Positions 34,196 through 45,360 of a stretch of DNA of 64,000 bases are shown piece by piece. The position numbers were made by a program, and so were the translations under genes. Origin of the DNA: Cordilura impudica (lineage: Eukaryota > Arthropoda > Insecta > Diptera > Scathophagidae); contig OY821522.1 of the NCBI GenBank assembly GCA_963682025.1, positions 26,241,652-26,305,651 on the forward strand, read 5' to 3'. The notes under the pieces were generated by a model. It was not told where the DNA came from, ran no database searches, and was given only the letters and a program-made list of their open reading frames with translations. The first letter of the stretch is position 1, and every line of letters starts with the position of its first letter.

Positions 34196-35328
34196 TATAA
34201 AGAGGTTTCCTCGGCACTCTATCGAAGGCGGCTTAAAGTCAACAAAAAATGCGTAAATCTTTTTCTTTTTGTTCAGTTTATAATTGACTATTACTGATAA
34301 TTTATAAATGTTATCTACTGTTGAATAGTGTGGTCTGAAGCCGGATTGAAATTCATTTAGAATATTATTCCCATAAAAAGTTTTGCCACACAGTTCATAA
34401 AGGAAATTCCTCTGTAATTGCAAGTCGAATTTATGTTTCCTTTTTTATAAATGGGAAATATAATACTGCGCTCAAACTCCTCTCCTACCTTTCCCGTTTC
34501 AAAAATTGTATTAAAGGCGTTAGAAAGTTGTGTAAGAAATTCGTCTGGTGCTTTATCTAATTTTGTCTTTTTGATGATGTTTTTAATCTCCTGTAGATTA
34601 ATATTTTTGTCCAAATCATAATCCACATGATACATTAGTGCATATTGAATGTCTTTTGACAAATTCGGTTGGTTAAGTAACGACTCAAAATATTTTCTAA
34701 ATTCATCAGCCGGTATAGATGTTCCAATTTTAAGACAATCACCCCTTATTTCTATAGCTAATTTCCTCCATTCCTTAGAATCATTTATCTTATTGATTTT
34801 ATTGTTAATTTCATCATAATACTCCTTTTTTCGTTTTCTACATTTACTTACGTACTCAAAATTTGCCTGCAGGTATATGTCTTTATCTTGTGGATTATTT
34901 GTTTTTCTAAATTCATTAAGCGAATCGAATGCTTTTTCTCTCGCGTTCATATATTTGAAATTAAACCATTTGGATTTGAATTTGGGGATATTTTTAAATT
35001 GTTGGGTGTTTGGCAAAGATTTTTTGATTACATCTATTAGTTGCTTTAAATTCATAAATCCTCCTTGGACATTTTGCAAATTTTTGCTGAGATTTTGTTG
35101 ATAATTTTCTTTGTATGAATCTTTCCATCTAAGCTTTGGCATTAGATTTAACTTTTTATTATCTTCATAGGTATTTTTTATACACAGCTTCAATTTAAGT
35201 GGCATGTGATCAGACCATATTTTTGATTCAATTTCAAAATTCAGAATTTATTGTAGCGCATCATGTGCGGTTGCACAAATATCATTTACAGAGTTGCCCA
35301 CGTTGCTCGTAAATGTATTTTCACCGTT
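34196..35328 (-). pseudogene. LINE protein: end of endonuclease, linker and N-terminal RT
   Basis: Starts within the APE endonuclease (SDHMPLKLKL near 35200), then a Lys/Asn-rich linker (KSKWFNFKYMNAREKAFDSL), then RT motifs FERSIIFPIYKKGN (about 34460), NEFQSGFRPHYSTVDNIYKL (about 34330) and FFVDFK (about 34240), where a one-base loss shifts the frame in the AAFDRVPRKPLYK block. The frame also changes near 34400. Confidence 0.85.
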
Positions 35329-35338
35329 TTAGAAAGTG

Positions 35339-35354
35339 ATTCTGAGCCGATCGG
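35339..35354 (+). mobile_element. Remainder of the split DINE-like element
   Basis: ATTCTGAGCCGATCGG continues the element broken at 31888, then stops where TAGGGCCGTC starts. In the intact copy the next bases would be TATAATTAAAGATGGG. Confidence 0.7.
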
Positions 35355-35547
35355 TTAGGGCCGTCTTAAGGCATGTCAGGGCCCCTGGGCACAAACTAAT
35401 TTGGGGCCCCACTGGAAAGTAAAAAAAAAAACGAATGACAAGAATTTTTTGTTATGATTTTAAATTTATTATGTTTAATACAAATTAATACATGTTATTT
35501 AATGTTATAAGAAATATAACCTAGGTATTTATGTTCTGATTTAAATT

Positions 35548-36211
35548 GGCTACGCTAAAGTTTTTTTTCGGGATTTCTGTGCTACAAAATCTTCTATTAT
35601 AGCCTCAAAATCAATTTTTTGAAGGACATCACTTTCAATGCTCATAATTGACAAGTTAGTTAGGCGTTCTTGTAACATAGACGTTCGTAATTCATTTTTT
35701 ATTCTCTTTAGCCGAGAAAATGACCGCTCTCCACCACACCTAGTGATCATTAAACAAAGAAATATTCTTGTAGCAACTTCAACATTTGGAAAAGTTTCTT
35801 CTAACTTATCGGACTTTATTAGGTTATGTAAAGCAGAGATACTCAAATCCGATGATTCCGTTGCTATGTTCTTGAGGTACTGCCTTAAATGAAAACATTC
35901 TGATCTGAACTCATTAATGTCTTTGTGGTAGAATTCGGCAAATTCTTTGCATTTTTTTGACAACTGGTCAGAATCAATTGTTATTAATTGAGAAAGAAAA
36001 CTAAAAATTTCATCAATTTCTTGGTATGCAGCGCAACGGGAATAAACGTTTCTACGCGGAATTTTTTTTTGCCCATTAACTGTACAGTCTCCGCTAATCC
36101 GTCCAAAAAAGTAAGACGTGTGCTGCGAATTTTCTTTCAAACATATCTTTATAGTCACCATTGGGTTTTTTTCTTTAGCGGCCGATTCGTACTGATCGAA
36201 ATTATCGCGTG
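35548..36211 (-). pseudogene. hAT/ZMYM1-like protein, C-terminal part with dimerization domain
   Basis: Minus-strand frame from RDNFDQYESAAKEKNP (next to the errantivirus LTR) through GRISGDCTVNGQ and CFHLRQYL to the hAT dimerization block ITRCGGERSFSRLKRIKNEL (about 35710) and a Lys-rich end. It continues the frame that breaks off at 43501: joining with one CGTG gives YVSNARDNFDQYESAAKE, typical of ZMYM1-like proteins. The open frame extends into the LTR to 36401, but that extension is LTR sequence. Confidence 0.85.
36208..36211. other. Target-site duplication CGTG of errantivirus copy 2, left
   Basis: CGTG at 36208-36211 matches 43501-43504 on the other side. Confidence 0.88.
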
Positions 36212-36735
36212 AGTTACGTATGTACTTCCACATACCCAACAAAACCCCACAAATATAGACAACGTCGAAGAAATAATCAAAAAATTCATTAAAAAAAATT
36301 CGAGCCAACGACAGCTGTAAATTCACATAAAAAAAATAGGAATATGTCATTGCCACAAAACAATGACGAAATGTTTGTTCAATGCCTATGTGCATGTACA
36401 AGAGTCGTTGCTCTGATTGTGAAATGTTGGCATCATCAAATTGCGTTTTGCAATAGTAAAATGCAATTTTGTTGAAATATTAAACCAACATATAAATCAA
36501 AATTTAAACTAAAGCATTGATTGCCCAATAATGCTTTCTTTTTAAAATAAAGAAAGGAATTGTTGATTGCACAATAATGTTTTGTCGACTCATGAATATA
36601 TGTATGAAAATAATCGAATTCTGAAGTTTGGCATAAAACAAAGAAATATTTTTAAGTTAGTCTTAAGACCATCAATCATTAATAAAGTTACTAAATTTTT
36701 AAAAAATTAAAGGAGTGATATTTCGATTTTTAACT
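36212..36735 (+). repeat. 5' LTR of errantivirus copy 2 (524 bp)
   Basis: AGTTACGTATG to TTTTTAACT, followed by the primer site GGCGCAGTCGGGTAAAAC (36736-36753). Confidence 0.93.
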
Positions 36736-36959
36736 GGCGCAGTCGGGTAAAACCATATTCCAAAGAATAAGGTAAAGGACTTATGTAGTGTTGAGCAAAA
36801 AAATTAAAGTACAAAAAATTAATTAAATAACATATATACATAGTAGTGAACAATAAATTAAAAAATTACACAAAATTAATTAAATAACATAAATACATTG
36901 TGTTGAAAGCTTAAAATAAAATAGTTAAAAGACAGTGTAATATAATAAAATTAAAGAAA

Positions 36960-38047
36960 ATGAGCAGATTCGACCAAAATAGAAATTTACCAGAAGAATC
37001 GGCCAATGAAAGACAAATGGCAGAGGTTATTAGGGCACAAGAAGATGTCATTAACCAATTGAGAAGCCAACTACAAGTTTTTCAACAACAGCTTCAAGAG
37101 TTTTTGCTGGCACCCAAGGATGTGCTAACTCAATTCAGACAGCTAAAAGTTCTGGATGGCGACCATGATGTTCATGCTTTTATAGCCTCGGTGGAAGCCG
37201 TAATAGCACTATGTCCACAAGGCAATCTTCAGCTCATGAATCTAGCATTGGCGATCGTAACAAACGAAAAAATTGTTGGTGCTGTTGGGAGCTACATTAG
37301 GGAGCTAGGAACCGGCGCAACATGGAACCAAATAAAAGCTGGACTAGTAGAATACTACAGACCGAAAACAACGTATAGTGACGTCTTCAATGAATGCAGA
37401 GATGTAAAAGTAAGCAATTTAAGAGTTATTTGCTTATTTTGAAAAAGCAAAATATAAAATAAATCAAATTTATTTGTTTGATGAGAATAAACCTAGCATT
37501 TATAAGTCAGATAGAGTTGACAAAGATTTATCCAATATATTGATAGAGAAAATTGATATACCATTAAGGACACATTTAGATCAGATCAGTACACTTAATA
37601 CTAATGCAACGAGATATTCTCAAATTAAAGCACTAGATGACCCATAGAGCAACAAATACTAAAAGATACAACCAAAATAACACAGTACCAAACACTAATA
37701 GATACAACCAAAATAACACAATAGACAATACTAATAGATACAACCAAAATAACACAGTACCAAACACTAGTAGATACAACCAAAATAACACAATACCAAA
37801 TACTAATAGATACCACCAAAATAACATAACACCAAACATTAACAGATACAGACAAAATAGCACAGCCATACAAAATCACTTAAATACTAACGATTCAGGC
37901 CAAACTAGAATTACCCGTATGAGCGTAGATACCCGTAACTCCAGATGGACACCTGAACCTATGAAGATAGGAAATGTTGAAGAACAATATGAAGAATGCG
38001 ATGAGGTAAATTTTTCAAGGCAGCCTCTAAGAACAGATTACCCATAA
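36960..38047 (+). pseudogene. Gag of errantivirus copy 2
   Basis: Starts ATGAGCAGATTC at 36960. The first 150 codons match copy 1, then the splice donor GTAAGC lies at 37410. The reading frame stops at 37440 and resumes after frame changes near 37450 and 37630. The C-terminal part (37637-38047) carries about five 12-residue repeats of the NRYNQNNTVPNT type, then MKIGNVEEQYEECDEV. No CCHC knuckle is seen, as is usual for errantivirus Gag. Pol begins in another frame at the Gag end. Confidence 0.8.
37660..37860 (+). repeat. 36-bp tandem repeats in the gag C-terminus
   Basis: About five and a half units of AATAGATACAACCAAAATAA(CACAGTACCAAACACT) type, each coding the 12-residue NRYNQNNTxxNT. Minus-strand open frames through them are by-products. 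Confidence 0.85.
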
Positions 38048-40898
38048 TAGTAGTAACAATAGGGAATATAAATATAAGGTGTCTAATTGACACTGGTTCA
38101 GATACTAGCATTAAGATTCAAAAAAAGCAAAAGGATATCAGAAGAGGAGATTGTAAAGACCCCAAATATATAGAATATTGACAGGCTTAAATAAAATGGA
38201 GAATGAAGTAGTTACACCTATTCCGAAACAATTCAAAGCAAGAGGAACATTAACTTGGAAGACTACGAATGTCAGGAGTGAGAAGTATGATGCCATAATG
38301 GGTCAGAATTTTTTAATCCCTTTCAGAGCACAGATAGATTTATCAAATGGACATTTAGATATATTTGGTAATAGAATATTTTTCGCAGATACATCTTCTC
38401 CGTATGTATATGACGAAGTATGCAATTTAGAGGGACTGGATGGATCTAATATGGAAAATTTTAATTTCTCACATTTGAATAATGAAGAGGCGAATAGTAT
38501 CGAGATGTTATTGAGAGAATTTGTTGATCTTTTCTAGAAAGAAGGGAACAATTTGTCTGCAACAAATGAAATATGTCATGAGGTTATAATGACAATTGAT
38601 AAACCATTATATTCGAAAATTTATAACTACCCTCAAATTCATGAACAGGAAATTCAGAGGCAGATAAAAGATATGCTTGAAAATAATATAATAAGGGAAA
38701 AAGTAATTTTCCATATAATAGACCTCTCTGGATAGTGCCGAAGAAAATTGATAATTCAGGAAAACAGAAATGGAAACTTGTTGTCGACTATAGGAAATTG
38801 AATGAGCATACAGTAGACGACAAGTACCCTATACCTAATTTTTCAAATACATTTAGCAAATTGGGAAATGCACAGTTTTTCAGCAGTATAGATTTGGCTA
38901 AAGGGTTTCATCAGATCTTGGTTAGGGAAGAAGGCAAAAAACGACGTTTTCGACACCCCAAGGTCACTATGAATTTATTCGAATGCCTTTCGGCTTAAAA
39001 AGTGGTCCCTCAACATTTCAGAGGCTAATGAATACTGTCCTCAGACAGTTTATTAACAAAATCTGTGTTGTCTATATGGATGATATTTTGGTTTTTAGTA
39101 CATCCTTGAAGGAACACATAATCAATTTAACACAAATATTCAAAGCATTAAGAAAAGCCAGATTAAAGATCCATGTGGATAAATGCGATTTTTTGAAAAA
39201 TCGGACCGGAGTGGGCATTAAACCATTAAACCAAACTCGAGCAACTTTAAACATATACAAGATTTAAAATTTGCCGAAAACGGTAAAACAGATAAAATCA
39301 TTTTTGGGCATGACAGGGTTTTATCGCAAGTTTATTAAGGATTATGCGAAAATTGCATTTCACATGACAAAGTATTTGAGAAAAGGCGAGAAAATTAATT
39401 CAAATGATCCTAGTTATATTTTCGCATTCGAAAAACTTAAGGATATAGTGACCAAACCCCCCAATATTGAGATATCCAATTTATGAGAAAAAATTTAAGA
39501 TAATAACTGATGCTAGTAATTTTTCTATAGGTGCCGTTCTAACACAAGAAAGCCATCCAATTGCATATGCTTCGAGAACATTAAATGAACATGAAAGAAA
39601 CTATGCAGCAATCGAAAAAGAATTGTTAGCAATTGTTTGGGGAGTAAAATATTTTAGACCATACATATATGGACGAAATTTTGATCTTGAAAGTGATCAC
39701 CAACCACTTAAGTGGTTAATGGCAAAATATTCGGGAAGGGATATCAGTCCCCGACTTCAAAGATGGCTGGTCGAGCTTGAAGAATACAGTTTCAAAATTG
39801 ACTACATAAACGGCAAAGATAATTATATAGCCGATTTTCTCAGTATCGTTGACGTTGAAAATAAGGAAATAAATGTTGCAGATTCTGTTAACCCAGATGA
39901 TAACGACCCTATTATAACCACGGAAAGGCTCAATGGTTCTCGTGAATCGCTGGATGTGCAAACATGCCATTCGCAAGAGGAAGACTTGAATAACTATTTT
40001 TCGATTTTGGACACGGTTGTAAGTAGGTGTAGAACCCAAATTATTATTGTGGAGAATAGATTCGGAAACACAAACAGTTTTCGGAAATAATAGAATCTTC
40101 ATTGATAAGTCAGACATTCAAAATGATAATGTGGAGGAAATAATCAAAAGAAATGTAGTAAAAGGAAAAATAGGAATATACCCAGAAATTAACGACCATT
40201 ATTATAATAAAGTTCATGAAAAATTGATTGAAATGTTTCCGATTACAACAAATGTCAAATTTGTCAGATGCTCTTGGTTTGCAACAGACATAGAAGATGA
40301 GGAAGACTTAAAAAAGCAGATTTCTAATTTCCATAAAATTGAATCAGGCCATTCAGGAATTACTTCTACATTCGAAGACCTGAAAAACAGACTATATAAT
40401 CCAAAACTAAAGACAATTATACATTCTATAATAAACAACTGTCAGATATGCTCATCAGCAAAATATGACAGAAAACCGATTAAACCAACCTTTTGTATAA
40501 CGGAAACACCGGACAATATTAACGAAAGAGTACATGTCGATACATATACTAATAGTAAAAATTCGTTTGTTATTTTCATTGATAAGTTTTCCAAACATTC
40601 CATTTATTTTCACCTACCAGATAGGAACAGGGTAAAGTGTACCCCAATGGCGGCTCAATATGCAAAATTAGATCGGGAGTTGATACGGAAAAGATTATGG
40701 GAAGCTAAGGAAAAGGTAATAAGGAAACGGAACGAGAATAGGGAAAATTATATAGAAACTAGACAGGAGGGTTTTATAAAAAACTATAAGAATTTACGTC
40801 ATAAAGAAGAACCCAACTTTAGAGAAAAATGCTTAGAAGGAGTACATACTAGTAATATTAAAAGACCAAATAAATTTAACAATCCTTTAACAAACTGA
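38048..40898 (+). pseudogene. Pol of errantivirus copy 2: protease, RT, RNase H, part of integrase
   Basis: Protease LIDTGSDTSI (about 38085). After a stop at 38535 comes [22 protein letters not shown] (38728-38785), [13 protein letters not shown] (about 38890), [12 protein letters not shown] (38983) and VVYMDDILVFS (about 39068). RNase H: FKIITDASNFSIGAVLTQES (about 39495) and YAAIEKELLAIVW. The integrase zinc site is present (HSGITST and CQICSSAKYD, 40345-40460). After VHVDTY and FVIFIDKFSKHSIYF the core is cut and jumps to C-terminal sequence (RELIRKRLWEAKEKV), so most of the catalytic core is missing. At least six frame changes or deletions. Confidence 0.88.
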
Positions 40899-40931
40899 AA
40901 TTAACAATTGCCCCTAAATCCAAAATTACAG

Positions 40932-43081
40932 ATTATATTGCGGATAAAAATGGCTATAATGGCATTTACACCAATTCGAGCTAATATAACGATTTACCCA
41001 ATAATGGAGACAAACGGTTACGTGGAAATTATTAGCGGCAATTGTAACATTCCAATGGAATCCAATTTAATTTTGCATCAAATAGATATACAGGAAATAA
41101 AAAATGTACTGTTATCAATGAAGAGCAATATAAGCACTTTTAGTAAAAATGAACAACATTTTATGAATAACGAAGTAGAAATATTTTTAAGCAATATCTT
41201 TTTGGTACGAGGGATAATACGGACCAGGAAGATATCACTAATCATTTTAACACAATTGACACAAACATGCATAATTCTATAACAGGGCTAAATCAACAGA
41301 TAAAAATTAATGATCATTTTAATAGAACAATACAATTAATAAAAGACACTATAACACAAAACCAACAAGTAAGAAAATTATGGTCGGTCTAGACCGACTA
41401 TACGATACCCTATACCATGCAGATATGAAAAAGTTCATATCGGATGCTATATCCATAAAGGGACTAGGTCCAAAAATGGACCGATCCTGATCATGTTTGG
41501 TAATATCTCTTGTATTTTGCAAAAATATGTACAAACAAAATTTGAGAAGAATCAGTGCAATATTTTTGTTTTTTAATAGATTTAAGTGAAGATCGGGAAG
41601 CAGCTCTATATGGGGTCAAAGGGATCATTTTTGGTATACTCATTAGTGGATGTAATGAATGCATACAAACCCAATTTGATTAAGATCTATATGACACTTT
41701 GGATCTTATGGCAATTTATGTCGATTTCATATGGGTAATTTGTATGGGGGCTAGGTCTGAACATGGACCGATTCTCACCAATTTCAATAGCGTTCATCCC
41801 ATGGCCGATAAAAGCTTACATACCAAATTTCATCAAAATATATTTATATTTGCGACCTGCAGTTTGATTACAAGCTTTACATGGACACACAGACGGATGG
41901 ACGGACGGACGAACGGACGGACGGACGGACGGACATTGTTAAATCAACTCAGAAAGTGATTCTGATTCGATCGGTATAATTAAAGATGGGTCTAGGTCAA
42001 ATATTTTTGGTTGTTACAAACAGCAGCACAAAGTCATTATACCCAAACCACATAGTGGTATAGGGTATAAAAACAGGTACTATACCACATGGAAGGAATT
42101 CATAAAACAGTTAGAAACATATTAACACGGAACACATATCTTGAAAGATTACTTATTTTGACAACAATTAAAAACTATAAAGAACACATACAAAGCTATA
42201 TTACAACAGCACGAGATAGGATTAGCGATGCAAGTATTTTAACAAAACAAGAAATAGATGATTACGAAGTTGATACAAGAAAAATTCAATATTTAAGAAC
42301 ATCAATCCTCGCAAAAAATAATGAATTAATTTTTGTAATTAAGGTTCCAAAAACATTTAAAATTATACAAATAATGACTTATACCCGTATAATATTTTAA
42401 TAAGGATATAGAAGCTGAAATTGATAATATGTTCCATTACAATAATAATACATATACATATATGAAAGATAAATATATTAATGAATGTAAACTATCAAAT
42501 CTTTGTACACAAGAAAAAACATGTAAACTGGTTACAAATCATAATAGCGAAATCATAAATATTAATGACCAAATAATTGTGGTCAAGAATGCAGAGAATG
42601 AGTCTATTACAAGTAATTATAATAACACAGAAAATGTTTTAAATGGAAATATTTTAGTACACTACAATAATTGCTCATTAAAAATAACAAACCAAAAATT
42701 TTCAAATACAAATAAAATATATTTAGATGAAATAATCGTTCCAAAATTTCAAAATGTAACATTTAATACAACACATACAATGGAGGAAGTGTAACTAACG
42801 ACAATACAAAATTTAAAAGAAATAGAAGAAATAAAATATAATAATAAAATTATAACCTATAGTGTACCACCTCTTATATTAGCAACAATAGTAATAATAT
42901 TAATAATAATATTGCATGATAGATGCAAAATGTCAAATGGAAGAATTCGGGAGAATCCTTCATCTAATGGGGGAGGAGTTACGTATGTACTTCCACATAC
43001 CCAACAAAACCCCACATATATAGACAACGTTAAAGAAATAATCAAAAAATACATTAACAAAAATTCGAGCCACCGACACCT
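40932..43081 (+). pseudogene. Env of errantivirus copy 2, split by a DINE-like element
   Basis: Begins after the splice acceptor with the hydrophobic signal-like segment (MAIMAFTPIRA, 40950). A deletion of about 70-80 nt near 41190, relative to copy 1, removes the furin-type cleavage site and the start of the fusion region. The 705-bp insertion follows at 41366. Beyond it the frame continues (42089-42400, 42429-42794) with Asn-rich ectodomain sequence and Cys residues (CKLSNLCTQEKTCK), breaks at a stop (42792), then a transmembrane stretch (about 42860-42920) and a C-terminus overlapping the 3' LTR to 43083. It cannot make a functional envelope protein. Confidence 0.85.
41366..42070 (+). mobile_element. 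Complete DINE-like element of the GGTCTAGACC subfamily (705 bp) in env
   Basis: Copy 1 reads CACAAAACCAAAAACAGATA without interruption at 17551-17570, giving the unoccupied site. The insert starts CAAGTAAGAAAATT with hairpin GTCGGTCTAGACCGAC (41383-41398) and ends GGTATAA, with TATACC/GGTATA pairing near the ends. A (GACG)n run lies at 41889-41935. No target duplication beyond the A-run. It has the same termini as the TTCGGC subfamily. Confidence 0.88.
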
Positions 43082-43500
43082 GTAAATTCACATAAAAAAA
43101 TTGGAATAAGTCATTGCCACAAAACAATGACGAAATGTTTATTCAAGGCCTATGTGAATGTAAAAGAGTCGTTGCTCTGATTGTGAAATGTTGGAATCAT
43201 CAAATTGCGTTTTGCTATAGTTAAATGCAATTTTGTTGAAATATTAAACCAACATAAATATTAAAATTTAAACTAAAGCATTGATTGCCCAATAATGCTT
43301 TCTTCTTAAAATAAAGAAAAGAATTGTTGATTGCACAATAATGTTTTGTCGACTCATGAATATATGTATGAAAATAATCGAATTCTGAAGTTTGGCATAA
43401 AACAAGGAAATATTTTTAAGTTAGTCTTAAGACCATCAATCATTAATAAAGTCACTAAATTTTTTAAAAAATTAAGGAAGTGATATTTTGATTTTTAACT
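42977..43500 (+). repeat. 3' LTR of errantivirus copy 2 (524 bp)
   Basis: Matches 36212-36735 with few differences and is followed by the CGTG duplication. Confidence 0.93.
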
Positions 43501-45330
43501 CGTGCGTTACTGACATAATCGATTAAAGATGCGTAAAGTTTTGTTGCAACGTCCAGTGTCAAAGTGTTTTTTTTTTGTAAACTTATGCTTGTTTTGTTTA
43601 TAACTCCTAAAAGATCATTCCAAATATCCGTTAGAAGCATAGTCTCAAATATTTCCATTTTTTTGGCTAGGCTTTGAGCTTCGTTTCTTGTTTCTCCTGG
43701 TTAATTGATGTCATTTGCAATTGATGTTAAAGCTTCAGATATATGAAAATAACCATTTGGCAAAGCATTAATAGCATTAGCACATGCAGACCATCTAGTA
43801 TCCGGGAGAGACTTCAAAACTTTATTTGTTCCCAAATTCGCTGTCATAATTTTCCATCGTTTGTTCGAAGCCGAGAAAAAATTAAATAATTTTTGGACGA
43901 ATTGGAAGTAGGATACTGCATCTGAAACACATTGAACAGCTTCAACACCTACCAAATTTAATGAATGTACCGCACATGGAACAAAAATGGCAAATTGATA
44001 TTTTTCTTTTATTCTTGCCTGAACTCCAGAATACTTTCCTGCCATATTTGATGCATTATCGTAACTCTGCCCTCGGCAATCTTTTATAGGAATATCAAGA
44101 CTTTCAGTAAAGTTTAAAATGGCACCTGCTATGTATTGAGCATTATGTTCATCCATAGGGAAAAATTACAAAAATCTCTCAATAGGCTCTCCGTCTTTGA
44201 CGTATCTAACGATAAAGGTGAGGTGATCAACATGTGAAAGATCTGATGTAGAATCCACACTAATAGAGTAGTATTTTGCAGCTTTTAGTTCATTAACAAT
44301 CGCTTTTAGCACTTGCTGTCCCATTATATTAACAAATTCATTACAAATATTTGCAGAAAAGTATGATGTATTTCCTGTTCCACTATTTCCGCAGTTTCGC
44401 ATGTGATCAGCAAGAAAAGGATCAAATTCACTTATTAGTTCTAAGCATCCCAAATAATTTCCTTTATTTTGAGACCCTAATATTTCATTATCACCACGAA
44501 CAGCAAGTCCTCTGGAAGCCAAAAATTTCACTACTGCAACAATTCTTTTAAGTACATTCTTCCAATAATTGACTTGTGTATTATATTGGGACAAAAACTC
44601 ACTGTCAATTCGCCCAGTAGTTTTGCTTCTTGCGACATATTTCATCATTGATTCCCTGTGTTGTTCTCATGCTCCATTAATAAATTACTCAGTTTTTATA
44701 TCCATTTGGAGAACTCAAATTATGAACAGTACCAGTAGTAGTATTAAATAGATGGCAGCAATAACAGTATGCAGAGTTCTTTGACGGTGAAAATAGGAGC
44801 CATTTTCTTTCTAAAGACTCACCATTCGTCAATATACGGGTTAACATATTTTTAGACAAGTATCTAGTTTTTGTTCAACCGCTTGAATCTGGAAAAATTT
44901 TAGAAGTTTCGGAGAAGTCACACTCTTTGTTTTGAAAAAATTCTGGCCCTTTTTGAGTCCAAATATCGCGTACTTCTTCCGTTAAAATTTCATCACAGTA
45001 CGTACCAGGATCAGGAGATACACTTTTTTTGCTCGTAAATAATAAGTCACAGAAACTTGAATTGGAGGATTCAGCATCTAATGTACCTGGTACTGTCTCT
45101 ACATCTGGAACTTGTATAATATTATCATTTTTGTCAGACGTAAGTCCTTTTTCCCGTTGAAATTTGAAAGTAACCGGATCTCGAGATGATGAAGGCGAAG
45201 AATAAGTCATGCTGTTTGTTTCTTCCACCGTAAAAAATTAAGTGAGTTTAGGAAGTTTTTCGGCTATTCCTTTTTGAGCTAGAACCTTTTTTCTTTTTTG
45301 TGAACCACTTAAATATGTTCTTTTCGACAT
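43501..45330 (-). pseudogene. hAT/ZMYM1-like protein, N-terminal and DUF4371 part
   Basis: Starts MSKRTYLSGSQKRKK at 45330 (minus). After a disordered Ser-rich segment, a TTF-type zinc-finger-like block ERKWLLFSPSKNSAYCYCC lies near 44790, then the DUF4371 region (VVKFLASRGLAVRGDNEILG near 44510, IVNELKAAKYYSISVDSTSD near 44260) and the core blocks GQSYDNASNMAGKYSGVQAR (about 44050), FVPCAVHSLNLVG (about 43970) and DTRWSACANAI (about 43790). In-frame stops or shifts at 45240, 44680, 44165 and 43700 break it. Such proteins are transposases or their domesticated relatives; breaks and insertions argue for a dead transposase. Confidence 0.85.
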
Positions 45331-45360
45331 AATTAAATTAGTTATAAAACAATATAAACA

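Larger units (their letters stand above)
31889..35328 (-). mobile_element. Second LINE (APE-type), 5'-truncated, minus strand
   Basis: Flanked by a 10-bp duplication. Its 3' end has an (ATAC/ATGT)-rich tail (31889-31915). The 5' end is cut inside the endonuclease, whose last motif SDHMP is visible near 35205. It interrupts a DINE-like element and is itself interrupted by a 957-bp sequence at 33239-34195. The clade is uncertain; a CR1/L2- or I-like group is possible. Confidence 0.8.
37410..40931 (+). other. Inferred env intron of the errantivirus family (3522 bp)
   Basis: Begins GTAAGC after GATGTAAAA and ends AATTACAG before ATTATATTG. Copy 1 contains the two flanks fused exactly at these points (17058/17059). 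Canonical GT-AG ends, and the known use of a spliced env message by gypsy-like elements, make this the intron that produces env RNA. It contains most of gag and all of pol. Confidence 0.9.
36212..43500 (+). mobile_element. Errantivirus copy 2, near full length, with a DINE-like insertion
   Basis: LTRs of 524 bp at each end (36212-36735 and 42977-43500), a tRNA-Ser-type primer site, a polypurine tract at 42969-42976, gag, pol, env, and the 4-bp duplication CGTG. Without the 705-bp insertion in env it is about 6.6 kb, somewhat short because parts of pol (integrase core) and env are deleted. It shares the LTR, leader, Gag N-terminus and Env with copy 1. Confidence 0.93.
35355..45360 (-). mobile_element. 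hAT-like element with ZMYM1-type transposase, split by errantivirus copy 2
   Basis: The left boundary has the GC-rich, partly palindromic sequence TTAGGGCCGTCTTAAGGCAT ... CAGGGCCCCTGGGC (35354-35390), as at hAT ends. The coding part is minus strand: N-terminus 45330-43501, C-terminus 36211-35548. I found no matching inverted end beyond 45360, so the right end is lost or changed. It appears inserted in the DINE-like element about 15 bp from the LINE target. Confidence 0.6.

Noticed and set aside
37625..37879. Repetitive minus-strand open frames (Trp/Tyr/Val-rich)
   Set aside because: Reverse complement of the 36-bp gag repeats, not independent genes.
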